This document shows, piece by piece, positions 41,894 through 50,822 of a DNA stretch of 64,000 nucleotides. The notes below the pieces were generated by a model, which worked only from the letters and a program-made list of their open reading frames with translations, ran no database searches and had not been told where the DNA came from. The stretch is from Eubacterium plexicaudatum ASF492. Lineage in GTDB: Bacteria > Bacillota > Clostridia > Lachnospirales > Lachnospiraceae. Each line of letters begins with the position of its first letter. Positions within the stretch are counted from its first letter, which is position 1. Where the stretch lies: NCBI RefSeq assembly GCF_000364225.2, contig NZ_AQFT02000001.1, positions 4,483,501 through 4,547,500 of the forward strand. Reading direction: 5' to 3'. Made by a program: the position numbers and the translations under genes.

Positions 41894-42043
41894 TTATTTG
41901 GTTTCCTTGTGTAAAGTATGTTTTCTGCAGAATCTGCAATACTTTTTGGTTTCCATTCGATCCGGATGAGTTTTCTTGTCCTTCGTCATGTTGTAATTAC
42001 GCTGCTTGCATTCTGTACATGCCAATGTAATTCTTGTGCGCAC
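41894..42043 (-). CDS. rpmG: 50S ribosomal protein L33
   Basis: 49 residues, start GTG 42041-42043 behind GGAGGTGG. Reads [20 protein letters not shown] and then [16 protein letters not shown], with two CxxC pairs: the zinc-binding form of L33. It is the first gene of the leftward rpmG-secE-nusG run. The 237 bp upstream hold no tRNA or other gene. Confidence 0.95.
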   Translation of the reverse strand: MRTRITLACTECKQRNYNMTKDKKTHPDRMETKKYCRFCRKHTLHKETK

Positions 42044-42174
42044 AACTTCCACCTCCATAAAATTCTTTTAATTTTAGGCATAAAAAAAAGACCTACTTCC
42101 ATCGCCCACTTAGAATAGCACGATTCTGCCCGTCCGTCAACAGATTTATGAAAAAATTTATATATGCTTCCATA

Positions 42175-42202
42175 TAAAGCAATTCGTAAAACTCTCCGAT
42201 AT
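42175..42202 (+). promoter_or_regulatory. Sigma-28-like promoter
   Basis: TAAA (42175-42178), 16-base spacer, TCCGATAT (42195-42202), matching the motility sigma (SigD/FliA) consensus TAAA-N15-GCCGATAA. It lies 79 bp upstream of the FlxA-like gene. Confidence 0.65.
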
Positions 42203-42280
42203 TAATATATAACAGCTTACAAACATCTTTGTGACGTAATTGGAAAAGGATTTCAAATATTTTTATCAAGGAGGAAACAT

Positions 42281-42991
42281 ATGAACATAGCAGGGATTCG
42301 ATCTGCAGACAGCGGCATCAGTGTAAAACAATCCTCTCGCGATAGTTATGAAATAAATATTAAAAAACAGATTCATACGTTAGAGGAAGAAATTAAAACC
42401 ATTTCCAATGATGACCAAAAGCCGGCAGAACAAAAAGCAAAAGAAAAGCAGGCTGCTCAGGAACAGCTGCAAAACTTAAATATGGAATTAAGAGAATACC
42501 AGATACGGAAACAGCAGGAAGAGACTGCCAAAAAACAGGCGGCGATAAAAGAAGCTCTCGCTCCATCCGCTCAGACATTGGAAGGGACTGTGTCTATCGG
42601 CTTAAATACGGCGGAAACAGGAGTCATGATTTCGCTGTCTCAAGCACACGAACAGATGTCCGGTATGGTAAGGCTCCGCCATAATCTGGAAGGAAAACAA
42701 CGGACGGCCGAAACCGAAGAAGAAAAAGAAGAGCTTCAAAAAAAGATTGATACCCTTTCCGGAAGAATCGGAACAAAAATGTCTGCCGCAGTAAATACAA
42801 TATCCGATCATCGAAAAAACCTGCAAAAAGATGACACCTCAAAACAAGCCAAGTCCGAATACGAAAAAGAAGAAGTATTTTGGACGGATCTGAAACCGTT
42901 AGACAAGAACAAACCGGCTGCAGCGGCAGACAAGCCTTTGTTAAACAATCGTAACAGACCTTTTGACGATATTTCTTTTTCCATAAAATAA
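42281..42991 (+). CDS. FlxA-like coiled-coil protein
   Basis: 236 residues. The N-terminal part (YEINIKKQIHTLEEEIKTIS, PAEQKAKEKQAAQEQLQNLN) is a two-stranded coiled coil of the FlxA type, then a middle segment LNTAETGVMISLSQAHEQMS and a second coiled coil. No signal peptide. FlxA-like proteins are sigma-28-dependent and of unknown role. ATG follows AGGAGG, and a sigma-28-like promoter is upstream. First gene of the motility-associated region. Confidence 0.7.
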   Translation: MNIAGIRSADSGISVKQSSRDSYEINIKKQIHTLEEEIKTISNDDQKPAEQKAKEKQAAQEQLQNLNMELREYQIRKQQEETAKKQAAIKEALAPSAQTLEGTVSIGLNTAETGVMISLSQAHEQMSGMVRLRHNLEGKQRTAETEEEKEELQKKIDTLSGRIGTKMSAAVNTISDHRKNLQKDDTSKQAKSEYEKEEVFWTDLKPLDKNKPAAAADKPLLNNRNRPFDDISFSIK

Positions 42992-43067
42992 TTTTATAAT
43001 AATTATATGTCGAATATTTCATTTCCGAAATATGTTTTCCGAATACGGTATCCGATTGCCTATAATA

Positions 43068-43084
43068 ATCCGATACAATCGGAT
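43068..43084. repeat. Palindrome ATCCGAT-ACA-ATCGGAT
   Basis: Perfect 7-bp arms around ACA, with another ATCCGATT at 43049-43056, in the 277-bp gap before the FliD-like gene. Candidate regulator site. Confidence 0.4.
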
Positions 43085-43170
43085 ATTGTATTTGAAAGCA
43101 TCAAATTTCTCCGAATTACGCGAAATCACGTTGAAATTCCCAAAAAAATATAATTTTTTTTAAACCTGGT

Positions 43171-43198
43171 ATAATATAATCAGTTTATTTTCCGATAA
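43171..43198 (+). promoter_or_regulatory. Possible sigma-28-like promoter
   Basis: TCCGATAA at 43191-43198 with ATAA 16 bases upstream (43171-43174). The -10 is a perfect match and the -35 is weak. Upstream of the FliD-like gene. Confidence 0.45.
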
Positions 43199-43268
43199 TC
43201 ATATTAAATGGATTTAATATGCCCATACAGTGCAGACTGTAATTTCATGGAAGAAAGGAGGGGCTTTT

Positions 43269-44576
43269 ATGGCACTGGCAATTGGTTCTGCCTATGATTA
43301 TTATTTAAAGACCTATGGGGCGCAGCAAACCTCACGTTATGATTCCCATAGAAAAGAAGACTTGCGCGACACCGTCAACAAGATTAAGATTTTAAATAAA
43401 GAATCTCCTCTTTATAAAGTCAGAATGTCCGGCGATGTACAGAAATATGCAATTGACATTAAAGAAAGCGCAAGAAATATTAAAAACATTGTCGCATCTT
43501 TTTCAGAAAGCGAAGAAGGAATCGGAGCCGCTTTTGACAAAAAGATCGCAACATCCAGCAACCCGGATGCAGCTACTGCACAATATATCGGTGACAGTTC
43601 ATCCCTGACTACAAATGAAGGTTTCGAACTTGAAATTATGCAGCTGGCTTCTCCGCAGACAAATATTGGCAACTTCCTGAAACGTGACGATTTTGATTTT
43701 TTGCCCGGAAGTTATTCATTTGATTTGAACATGAACAAAAACTCGTACGAATTCCAGTACAACATTAACGTCGGTGATACAAACGGCGACGTTCTTTTCA
43801 AGCTGGCAAGACTTGTAAACAATGCACATATTGGCCTGAAAGCAGACATTTTAAACGGTTCCCAGGATATGGCCTCTTTGCGTCTGGAGTCCAAACAAAC
43901 AGGACTTTCTCCAAAGGAAACTTCTCTGTTTAAAATTGTCCCGGAAAACACACACGAATCGCGTCAGGCAATGCAGATTCTTGGAATTGACTCCGTAGCC
44001 GCTATGGCAGAGAATTCTTCTTTCCTGTTAAACGGTACGAAACACAGTTCTTATTCCAATACTTTTACAATCAACAACACTTTTTCTGTCACACTGAATA
44101 ATACAACACCAAAAAACGAACCTGTACAAATTGGTTTTAAACCAGGTTCCGAAGCAGTCACAGATGATGTGCAGTCACTCGTAGATTCTTTTAACTCTAT
44201 GATACAAATTGCCGAACATTATTCGGATATGCCTGCATCAAATGAAAAGCTTCTGAAAGATATGGGAAATGTCGCAAAAACATTTTCTTCTTCTCTCAAT
44301 CCATTTGGTTTGTCCGTTTCGGAAAAAGGAATTATCAGTGTTGACAAAACAAAGCTGACAGAATCGGTTTTATCTGAAAAATCGGATAAAGCAATTGATG
44401 TTTTGAATCATTTTAAAGATGCCGTCGGCCGCAAGGCAGATGAAGCATCCTTAGACCCAATGAATTATGTAAAAAAAATACTCGTTGCTTACAAAAATCC
44501 GAATTCCACTAAAAATTATATTTGTCCATATATCTCATCCGTATACTCCGGAATGATGGTAGACCGGATTTGTTAA
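43269..44576 (+). CDS. FliD-like flagellar cap/hook-associated protein
   Basis: 435 residues from ATG 43269 behind GGAGGGG. The central region has the FliD-type LVNNAHIGLKADILNGSQDM and ASLRLESKQTGLSP motifs, followed by a DVQSLVDSFNSMIQIAEHYS helix and a C-terminal part ending in VYSGMMVDRIC. It lacks the usual N-terminal GL(A/S)SG(I/L)DT motif, starting MALAIGSAYDYYLKTYG instead, so it may be a divergent paralogue. FliD caps the filament and helps flagellin fold. Terminator follows directly. Confidence 0.65.
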   Translation: MALAIGSAYDYYLKTYGAQQTSRYDSHRKEDLRDTVNKIKILNKESPLYKVRMSGDVQKYAIDIKESARNIKNIVASFSESEEGIGAAFDKKIATSSNPDAATAQYIGDSSSLTTNEGFELEIMQLASPQTNIGNFLKRDDFDFLPGSYSFDLNMNKNSYEFQYNINVGDTNGDVLFKLARLVNNAHIGLKADILNGSQDMASLRLESKQTGLSPKETSLFKIVPENTHESRQAMQILGIDSVAAMAENSSFLLNGTKHSSYSNTFTINNTFSVTLNNTTPKNEPVQIGFKPGSEAVTDDVQSLVDSFNSMIQIAEHYSDMPASNEKLLKDMGNVAKTFSSSLNPFGLSVSEKGIISVDKTKLTESVLSEKSDKAIDVLNHFKDAVGRKADEASLDPMNYVKKILVAYKNPNSTKNYICPYISSVYSGMMVDRIC

Positions 44577-44580
44577 ATGC

Positions 44581-44619
44581 AAAACCATAAATATCTGCTC
44601 CATAGATATTTATGGTTTT
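44581..44619 (+). terminator. Rho-independent terminator
   Basis: AAAACCATAAATATCT / AGATATTTATGGTTTT, a 16-bp perfect stem followed by ATTTTTG, right after the FliD-like gene. Confidence 0.85.
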
Positions 44620-44711
44620 ATTTTTGTTCCGAAAATATCTTTACAATTATATCGGCTTGTATTAATATATCTTTGCAGGATGCAAATAGATAAAATGAAA
44701 GGAAAGCCATT

Positions 44712-45113
44712 ATGAATCAGTTGAAGACATTACGTAAACAGCGCAATATATCCCAGGCAGATATCGCAAATGAACTCGGCATAAAGCCGGCTGCTGTCTC
44801 CAAATACGAAACAGGCCGCGTACCTTTATCGGAAGATTCGATTGAAAAACTTTGTGAAATATTAAAAGTGTCGGCTGATGAACTGCTTGGCCTTTCAAAT
44901 ACATCACCGATCAGTTCCAAAGCAGCCGGCCAGATTTATCCTGCATCCGTTACACTGGAAGATTATCTGCTTACACTGCTGAATACCATTGCAAAGCAGA
45001 AAAAACAAATGGATCAGACCATACGCAACCTGCATTTATGCGGCATTCCTACCACTACTATTGCAAGAGTGACCGCTATGAGCGAAACGGAAATACAAAA
45101 GCTGCTGGATTAA
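44712..45113 (+). CDS. XRE-family transcriptional regulator
   Basis: 133 residues. HTH at residues 4-58: LKTLRKQRNISQADIANELG, IKPAAVSKYETGRVPLS. The C-terminal part (YPASVTLEDYLLTLLNTIAK, LHLCGIPTTTIARVTAMSET) carries a second HTH-like helix pair. ATG follows GAAAGG. It is convergent with the glycosyltransferase gene that ends at 45123. Its place between the flagellar genes suggests local control, but that is a guess. Confidence 0.75.
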   Translation: MNQLKTLRKQRNISQADIANELGIKPAAVSKYETGRVPLSEDSIEKLCEILKVSADELLGLSNTSPISSKAAGQIYPASVTLEDYLLTLLNTIAKQKKQMDQTIRNLHLCGIPTTTIARVTAMSETEIQKLLD

Positions 45114-45122
45114 CCCTGCAGC

Positions 45123-46298
45123 TTATCCCTGCAATATCTCTAGCATCTGCGCAATCCGTTGTTTATAACTATGATTTAATTTTACTTTTTTATATCCGTT
45201 TTCCGCAATTTTACGTCTTTGTTCTTCATGATCTAAATAGTAGGACACCTTTTGCGCCAGATCCTGCTTACTTTCAAATATGACCAGATCCTTGTCCGGT
45301 TCAAAATAAAGCTCCAGTTCCGGCTGATAATTCGTTATCAAAAAACCGCCGGCTCCGAGCACATCCCACACTCTGAGCGGAATCCCGCTCTTAATATTTG
45401 GAATTGTGAAATTCAGATTGATCTTGCTTCCATAAAATACTTTTGGCATCTGCGTCCAGTAATCTACCGAACCCCGATAATCTATCTTTACAAGATCATG
45501 CGTATTACTGTTTGTATAAATAGATACCGGATGCTTCTTTACCAGCTCCAGCAAGCAGCTGCATCTCTGCTCCTTTGCAACCTTAAATCCCAGAACGGTT
45601 GTTGCAAATATTAACTTTAGATCTGAAAAAGAACGCTCTGATTTTTCCAGACGGTAATGCCGCTCCAGCTGCATACAAATATCATCCGTTAACAATCGTT
45701 CCAGTAAATTTCCTCCGCAGATATTCATCTGCGCTTCCATCGCACAGTCCAGATACCCCTGCAAGTAAGGCGGAAATGTCGGCACAAGACTGTCATAAGA
45801 ATTTCTTTCATACAAGCTCCCAATAAATGAAATTTCATTCTCATATAATTTTAAATCCAATGCGTTTTGAATGATATGATCTATGCGGTCGGTATCTACC
45901 GCTAAAGGCAAATGCCAGATCTGTTCCACTCCCAGCTCTTTAAAAAACAGATAACTGCTCTTATCAAACAAAAAGATAAAATTGTGCCTGTTAAATACCG
46001 ATTCATGATACATACTGATCAGCGGACTGTCACAAGACCATGATACGTACGGTACTCCCATCTGTTCACAGGCGTCGGAGACTACTCCAAAATAATTGAT
46101 TGTAAATACAAAATCATAGGATTTCTCCCGCATCCTTTTTAACAGTTTTTCCGTAAGCTGCGCATCTTCATCATAAGATGGCAGATGCTGTTCCAAAAAG
46201 TCTACCGCGAAACCAAATGCACGAAATGTCTCATATACATCAAGATAATTATAAGCTCTCCATTTGTATATTAAAATCCTTTTATTTAGAATTTCCAT
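45123..46298 (-). CDS. Glycosyltransferase (DUF3880 / GT group 1 type)
   Basis: 391 residues. N-terminal DUF3880-like domain (YDFVFTINYFGVVSDACEQM, VPYVSWSCDSPLISMYH) and C-terminal GT-B part with the nucleotide-sugar region SGIPLRVWDVLGAGGFLITN and YYLDHEEQRRKIAENGYKKV. This CgeB-like type often sits beside flagellin genes in Lachnospiraceae and probably adds sugars to flagellin. Co-directional with the next glycosyltransferase (9-bp gap). Confidence 0.8.
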   Translation of the reverse strand: MEILNKRILIYKWRAYNYLDVYETFRAFGFAVDFLEQHLPSYDEDAQLTEKLLKRMREKSYDFVFTINYFGVVSDACEQMGVPYVSWSCDSPLISMYHESVFNRHNFIFLFDKSSYLFFKELGVEQIWHLPLAVDTDRIDHIIQNALDLKLYENEISFIGSLYERNSYDSLVPTFPPYLQGYLDCAMEAQMNICGGNLLERLLTDDICMQLERHYRLEKSERSFSDLKLIFATTVLGFKVAKEQRCSCLLELVKKHPVSIYTNSNTHDLVKIDYRGSVDYWTQMPKVFYGSKINLNFTIPNIKSGIPLRVWDVLGAGGFLITNYQPELELYFEPDKDLVIFESKQDLAQKVSYYLDHEEQRRKIAENGYKKVKLNHSYKQRIAQMLEILQG

Positions 46299-46307
46299 GT
46301 CTTCCTC

Positions 46308-47480
46308 CTAACATAACGCAATATCCCGAAAACGATTTATCCACCTATGATGCTCTTTTGCGCATAGATATCCACAATCTGCTGTCTTTTGTGCACTTTC
46401 CGTATTTGAAAGCAATGTTTTCACTGTCTCGGTCAGACCTTTCCGATCTTGCAAAGAAAACAGTTTCAGCTGTTCCCCATCTTTAAACTGTTCGTCTATA
46501 TATTCCGATGAATCACTCACAACAACCGCACCTGCCAGCATCCCATTAAAAATACGGTCATGTGCTCCCCTCTTAAACCAGGTCATTGTATTTAAAACTA
46601 CCTTACTCTCATTCATCAATTCTAAAATCTGCATCGGCTGTGCAATTCCACCATAAATCAAATGCTGATTTTCCCATTCGCAGCGATCCCAGCCGACCCC
46701 AAATACGGTAACCGTAATGCCGGCTTCTGTCAGCGTACGAATCATCTGTTCGCGATAAAAAGACACCGCCAGAGAATCCAAAAAACGCAGTTCCGCAATG
46801 ATTTCTCCAAGCTTTTCATCATGAAACCTCAGATCCAGTTCTTTCAAACCGGCTTCTATTACATCTTCCGTCGTGTTCTGTGGATTTTCAATCAATGTTT
46901 CCAATGCATGTTTTACAAATGCAAAGGCATCAAATTCCCGTATTCTTCCAAGATCCGGAATTAACCCTTCAGCCGCATAGCGTGATAAGCCCCCTGCGTA
47001 CAACACATCTATTTTTCGTTCCGCAATCGGAACCATCTGTCTGCCTGCATCACCCCTTAACACCTCAATCCCTGCATGTGGAAAAAACTCTGCCTGCTTT
47101 ACCATTGGAAAAAATCGTTTTACATAATCAACATGATTTCTGTCCATGCATAACAGCACCATCTGTTCCGGAGCATGATCCAGAGCCGTTTTATAATGAA
47201 ACGGATGATCCATCATAATATTAAAAAACGGTATTACAAACTGATCCCAGATATTGTGACCGTCTTCAAATTCCAAATGCAGCCCTATATTGTTGAAAGA
47301 AATAACCGCCGTAACTTCATTTATTAAAAAAGCCTTTAATCTTATCATTTCATCTTCTATCTGAGCCGCGTTTACCACAAGACATTCCGCACCTTGTTCT
47401 GCAAACAGTTTTACAAATTCATCCGTATACAAATCCAACGTATAGATCAAACCTTTAAAAAAAATGTATCGTTTTTTCAT
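46308..47480 (-). CDS. Glycosyltransferase family 1-like protein
   Basis: 390 residues with the same overall plan as its neighbour: an N-terminal region that includes DHPFHYKTALDHAPEQMVLL, then the GT-B nucleotide-binding part RIFNGMLAGAVVVSDSSEYI. ATG near 47480 follows GGAAG. Divergent from the flagellin-like gene, 113 bp away. Likely in flagellin or surface glycosylation. The substrate sugar cannot be read from sequence. Confidence 0.75.
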   Translation of the reverse strand: MKKRYIFFKGLIYTLDLYTDEFVKLFAEQGAECLVVNAAQIEDEMIRLKAFLINEVTAVISFNNIGLHLEFEDGHNIWDQFVIPFFNIMMDHPFHYKTALDHAPEQMVLLCMDRNHVDYVKRFFPMVKQAEFFPHAGIEVLRGDAGRQMVPIAERKIDVLYAGGLSRYAAEGLIPDLGRIREFDAFAFVKHALETLIENPQNTTEDVIEAGLKELDLRFHDEKLGEIIAELRFLDSLAVSFYREQMIRTLTEAGITVTVFGVGWDRCEWENQHLIYGGIAQPMQILELMNESKVVLNTMTWFKRGAHDRIFNGMLAGAVVVSDSSEYIDEQFKDGEQLKLFSLQDRKGLTETVKTLLSNTESAQKTADCGYLCAKEHHRWINRFRDIALC

Positions 47481-47512
47481 TTCTCTCTTCCTTCTATTCT
47501 TTCATGAATAAA

Positions 47513-47541
47513 TTGACAAATTCCTGTTTACCCACTATAGT
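47513..47541 (+). promoter_or_regulatory. Strong sigma-A promoter of the flagellin-like gene
   Basis: TTGACA (47513-47518), 17-bp spacer, TATAGT (47536-47541), 52 bp upstream of the start. No sigma-28 motif was seen here, unlike for the other motility genes. Confidence 0.8.
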
Positions 47542-47593
47542 ATAAATATGGAAAACTATTTTTCTTAACCAACAAGGAAAGGGGGACGACATT

Positions 47594-48376
47594 ATGAGCG
47601 GTATTTCCGGTATCAGCAGTGTTTCATCTTATTATAATCCTTACAGCCAGATTGCAAGCGGAAATAAGCTGCCATCCGCAGCAAACGGCGCTGCCGAACT
47701 TACCATTGCAGAAAAACAGGACTCACAGGTCAGAGGTTATAATGCAGGCACAAACAACCTGCAGTCCGGCAAAGATGTACTGAACATCACGGACGCAGCA
47801 TTAGGCGGTGTAAGCGACTATCTGCAAAGAATCCGTGAACTGGCGCTGCAGGCATCCAATACGGCGACCGTGACCGATTCGGACCGTCGGAATATCCAGA
47901 AAGAAGTTGATCAGCTTAAACAGGGTATTCAGGATATTGCTTCGCAAACACAGTACAATACTTTAAATCTGCTTGACGGCAGCCAGAGCAAAGGCATGCA
48001 GATTGCATCCGATTCCAACGGCAATTCCGTTACGATCAATAATTCTGTGAATTCTACGTTAGATGCTTTAGGCATTGCAGATTTTGATGTAACCAAAAAT
48101 TTTGATCTGAGCAAAATTGACGATGCTCTGGAAAAAGTCAACGACCAGCGCAGTCAGGCCGGAGCACAGTCAAACCGTCTGGATCACGCTATCAACTATA
48201 ACTCCTACGCTTCTTTCAACACACTTGCAGCAAGAAGCAGGCTGACCGATACGGATTATCCGACAGCGATATCCGATCTGAAAAAACAACAGACACTGCA
48301 GACTTATGCATTCATGATGCAAAAAAAGAAAATGGAAGCAGAAGCTCGCAAAATGCAAAACTTTTGGATAAATTAA
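47594..48376 (+). CDS. Short flagellin-like protein
   Basis: 260 residues. The flagellin D1 pattern is present: LPSAANGAAELTIAEKQDSQ, then NLQSGKDVLNITDAALGG, YLQRIRELALQASNTATVTD and, in the second half, VNDQRSQAGAQSNRLDHAIN. The usual N-terminal MxIxxN start and the C-terminal hydrophobic D0 helix are missing; it ends in a charged tail (QKKKMEAEARKMQNFWIN). So it is a non-canonical flagellin, perhaps a minor filament or junction component. ATG follows GGAAAGGGGG. Surrounded by glycosyltransferases. Confidence 0.8.
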   Translation: MSGISGISSVSSYYNPYSQIASGNKLPSAANGAAELTIAEKQDSQVRGYNAGTNNLQSGKDVLNITDAALGGVSDYLQRIRELALQASNTATVTDSDRRNIQKEVDQLKQGIQDIASQTQYNTLNLLDGSQSKGMQIASDSNGNSVTINNSVNSTLDALGIADFDVTKNFDLSKIDDALEKVNDQRSQAGAQSNRLDHAINYNSYASFNTLAARSRLTDTDYPTAISDLKKQQTLQTYAFMMQKKKMEAEARKMQNFWIN

Positions 48377-48408
48377 ATAGTCTGATTTAATTTTCCAAAC
48401 AGTCAGAA

Positions 48409-48454
48409 GAATCCAGCCCCTCATCAAAAGACGAACTTTCCATGGGCTGGATTC
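48409..48454. terminator. Bidirectional terminator-like hairpin
   Basis: GAATCCAGCCC / GGGCTGGATTC, 11-bp stem with a long loop, between the convergent flagellin-like and DUF4422 genes. Confidence 0.6.
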
Positions 48455-48493
48455 CATTCCACAAACCGTATCCGAACTTTAAGTTTTAATATA

Positions 48494-49171
48494 TTAAATA
48501 TTTTTTATATTTTCTTCCAAAACTCGATATTCTTGCATGATAACCCATGTTCGCAGCAGCCTTTCTGACAAAAAGCCAAATATTCGTTTCTGATAATCAT
48601 CATATCCGCACAGATCCGTCCTTCTGTCTACTTCAAATAAAAGATCAAACAGCCATGTACAGTAAATATCCAGTATATCTTTACGTGTGATCATAATATT
48701 GCCAAGAGAAACCAAATTCGTAGATAATGTCCATAAAAATGCCGCTTCATAGTTCGGACAGCGTTCTCGGATTACTTCCAGACAGCACTCCAAATCTTTT
48801 CGAATATGTTTTTCACAATAATGCTCGTATTCATTTGTATATTTTGACATCGAACTGTTCGGCAAAATGATATCATAATTACGCATCTGTTCTTCTATGT
48901 ATGTTCTTTGAAGAATCTGCCCGTCATGTACAAGAAACCGTCTGTAATGACACAATCCGATAATATCGCAGCTGCTGTTTTTCCACATCCAATAAAGCCC
49001 TGTCAATTCGCAATAGTTTGCGTTTCGGTTTGAAATATTTTGTCCCGTATGATCTGTCACATATCCAAGGTCCTTTTTCCCCTCTCTGCCGACCTGCAGT
49101 GGAATATAGATATCCGTTTGTGCGATATTATGAAACGGCTTATGTGTCGCTATATATATTTTAATATCCAT
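48494..49171 (-). CDS. DUF4422 glycosyltransferase-like protein
   Basis: 225 residues. Typical DUF4422 features: KIYIATHKPF at the start, NANYCELTGLYWMWKNSSCD, IIGLCHYRRFL, and ERLLRTWVIMQ near the end. This family acts in capsule, exopolysaccharide and flagellin glycan synthesis. Same strand as the other glycosyltransferases to its right, 34 bp from the next gene. Confidence 0.85.
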   Translation of the reverse strand: MDIKIYIATHKPFHNIAQTDIYIPLQVGREGKKDLGYVTDHTGQNISNRNANYCELTGLYWMWKNSSCDIIGLCHYRRFLVHDGQILQRTYIEEQMRNYDIILPNSSMSKYTNEYEHYCEKHIRKDLECCLEVIRERCPNYEAAFLWTLSTNLVSLGNIMITRKDILDIYCTWLFDLLFEVDRRTDLCGYDDYQKRIFGFLSERLLRTWVIMQEYRVLEENIKNI

Positions 49172-49205
49172 ATAACTTTCCCTCTTACCCTGCTATAATT
49201 GAATT

Positions 49206-49670
49206 TCAATATGGTCTTGCACAGCATGCCAGCCCAAATGTCCTTTGTTCCAGCTTCAATTCCTGACATGGGTACCGGCTGACGACATAATCGGAAAAAT
49301 GCTTCCGATCCATATCAAATAATATCAGGGAAGTATGGCTGCACAAATATTCAATTACAGTTAAATCCATGCGTTTCTCCATACACAATACAATTCCAAG
49401 ATCATATTTCCGATCCGGCAGATTCTCCACACGGTAAATTTGATTATAAATAACCTGATAAATCGGAAGCAGGACATCCGGATACAAATCCACCCCATCC
49501 AATCTCACACTCTGCGCTATTGCGCGGCTCATTGCCTGCCTGGACAATGCGCCCATTCGTTTTAACATCATTCCAAAATCCAGTATACAGGATGGATTAA
49601 CCCTGCTTATCACTTCAAAATAAATGTAGATATCATTTTCATCCGTTACTGCCTGTTGAAATAACTCCAT
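49206..49670 (-). CDS. Hypothetical protein of the flagellar glycosylation cluster
   Basis: 154 residues that I do not recognise. The pattern SCILDFGMMLKRMGALSRQA near residue 27 resembles a Rossmann nucleotide-binding turn of a methyltransferase-like fold, followed by YDLGIVLCMEKRMDLTVIEY and LILFDMDRKHFSDYV, alternating strands and helices. No SAM-binding GxGxG is visible. It lies between the GT2 and DUF4422 genes on the same strand, so a part in glycan assembly is likely. Confidence 0.6.
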   Translation of the reverse strand: MELFQQAVTDENDIYIYFEVISRVNPSCILDFGMMLKRMGALSRQAMSRAIAQSVRLDGVDLYPDVLLPIYQVIYNQIYRVENLPDRKYDLGIVLCMEKRMDLTVIEYLCSHTSLILFDMDRKHFSDYVVSRYPCQELKLEQRTFGLACCARPY

Positions 49671-49700
49671 TTCCAGCTCTCTCCCCGTTGCCTGATAATC

Positions 49701-50744
49701 TCAGATCTCCCTCATTCTTTTTTTTGCCGGTTCATAGTCTCCGCACTTCCGATACAGTTCCCGTGCTTTTTCCTTATTACCGGTACACTCATAAATAACT
49801 CCTGCGTTATAAAATGCCAGATAACCGTTCACACCTTTCATCCGGCTTTCCTTGTGTTCGGAAGCTTTCAAAAATTCCTCAATTGCGCGATCAAACCGTT
49901 CATTATTCATATAAATAAATCCCATCAAAAACTGAAAATCCGCGCTCCTGCCAAATTGTTCGTAAATACCTTCCAGTGCAAGCGCCTGATCCGCTTTCCC
50001 GCTGTTCAGCAAGGCATATCCATAACACTCCACCATATCTATGACATACTCCAATTCCGGATCCAAATCATAAGAAAGCGCCCGCGCAAAAAAATCACAC
50101 GCATCCTCATACGCATGAATCATATAATAACTCTTTCCAAGCTGATATAAAATATATGGATCCGGGCCATCTTCCTCCAGTACGTTTTCCAGCAGCCGAA
50201 TATTACGCTGTGCTTTTGCTGATCGTTCCTGTTCCGATAATAAATAGCCCGAATGATCTATTATAATCACGGTATAATAAACAGGATATTCGCTTCCATC
50301 GTTTGCCACAAGCTGTTCATGAATCCTGCCTTCATAATGATAATATCTCCGATCAAACAAACGATTTACATACTCTCTGCTTTCTCTGATTTCATGATCC
50401 TGCCTGATTTGGTTGATAATTTCAATACGGCCAACCGCTGTTGGGTGTTCCGCAATCTGCTGCTTTAATTTATCCAAATCCGGAGTACGCATATATTCAT
50501 CGCTGTCAATCACAAGTACCGTATTATTTTTCGCCATCGACACCGCATAATTTTTGGCCTTCGCAAAATCACCGCACCATTCAAATTCATAGACTGCATT
50601 TGTATATTGCTGTGCCATCTGTACGGTTCCATCATCGGAGCCGGTATCTGCTACAACGATTTCGAAACCATATCCTGACAGCTGCTTCAAACAGCGTTCC
50701 AGGTTTTCCTTTTCATTTTTCGTGATAATGCATACGGACAGCAA
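49701..50744 (-). CDS. Family 2 glycosyltransferase with TPR repeats
   Basis: 347 residues from a TTG at 50742-50744, six bases after GGAGGGG. GT-A domain: LLSVCIITKNEKENLERCLK, VADTGSDDGTV, VLVIDSDEYM as the D-x-D metal site. The second half has TPR units (DPYILYQLGKSYYMIHAYED, FLMGFIYMNNERFDRAIEEF). GT2-TPR fusions are frequent in flagellin glycosylation loci. It is the first gene of this leftward cluster, and the terminator of the next operon lies just upstream. Confidence 0.85.
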   Translation of the reverse strand: MLSVCIITKNEKENLERCLKQLSGYGFEIVVADTGSDDGTVQMAQQYTNAVYEFEWCGDFAKAKNYAVSMAKNNTVLVIDSDEYMRTPDLDKLKQQIAEHPTAVGRIEIINQIRQDHEIRESREYVNRLFDRRYYHYEGRIHEQLVANDGSEYPVYYTVIIIDHSGYLLSEQERSAKAQRNIRLLENVLEEDGPDPYILYQLGKSYYMIHAYEDACDFFARALSYDLDPELEYVIDMVECYGYALLNSGKADQALALEGIYEQFGRSADFQFLMGFIYMNNERFDRAIEEFLKASEHKESRMKGVNGYLAFYNAGVIYECTGNKEKARELYRKCGDYEPAKKRMREI

Positions 50745-50773
50745 AATAACCCCTCCTTCCTGTCGCTCCAAAC

Positions 50774-50815
50774 AAAATCCAGCCTTGTCAAACCTATGGC
50801 AAAAGGCTGGATTTT
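50774..50815 (-). terminator. Terminator of the ATPase operon
   Basis: AAAATCCAGCCTT / AAGGCTGGATTTT, a 13-bp perfect stem with a 16-base loop, directly after the stop of the DUF2791-like ATPase gene. It separates the cassette from the glycosylation genes. Confidence 0.85.
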
Positions 50816-50822
50816 TCAGTTA

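Noticed and set aside
42044..42280. tRNA gene upstream of rpmG
   Set aside because: tRNA genes often lie here in Firmicutes, but no cloverleaf or TTCGA arm is visible in this stretch.
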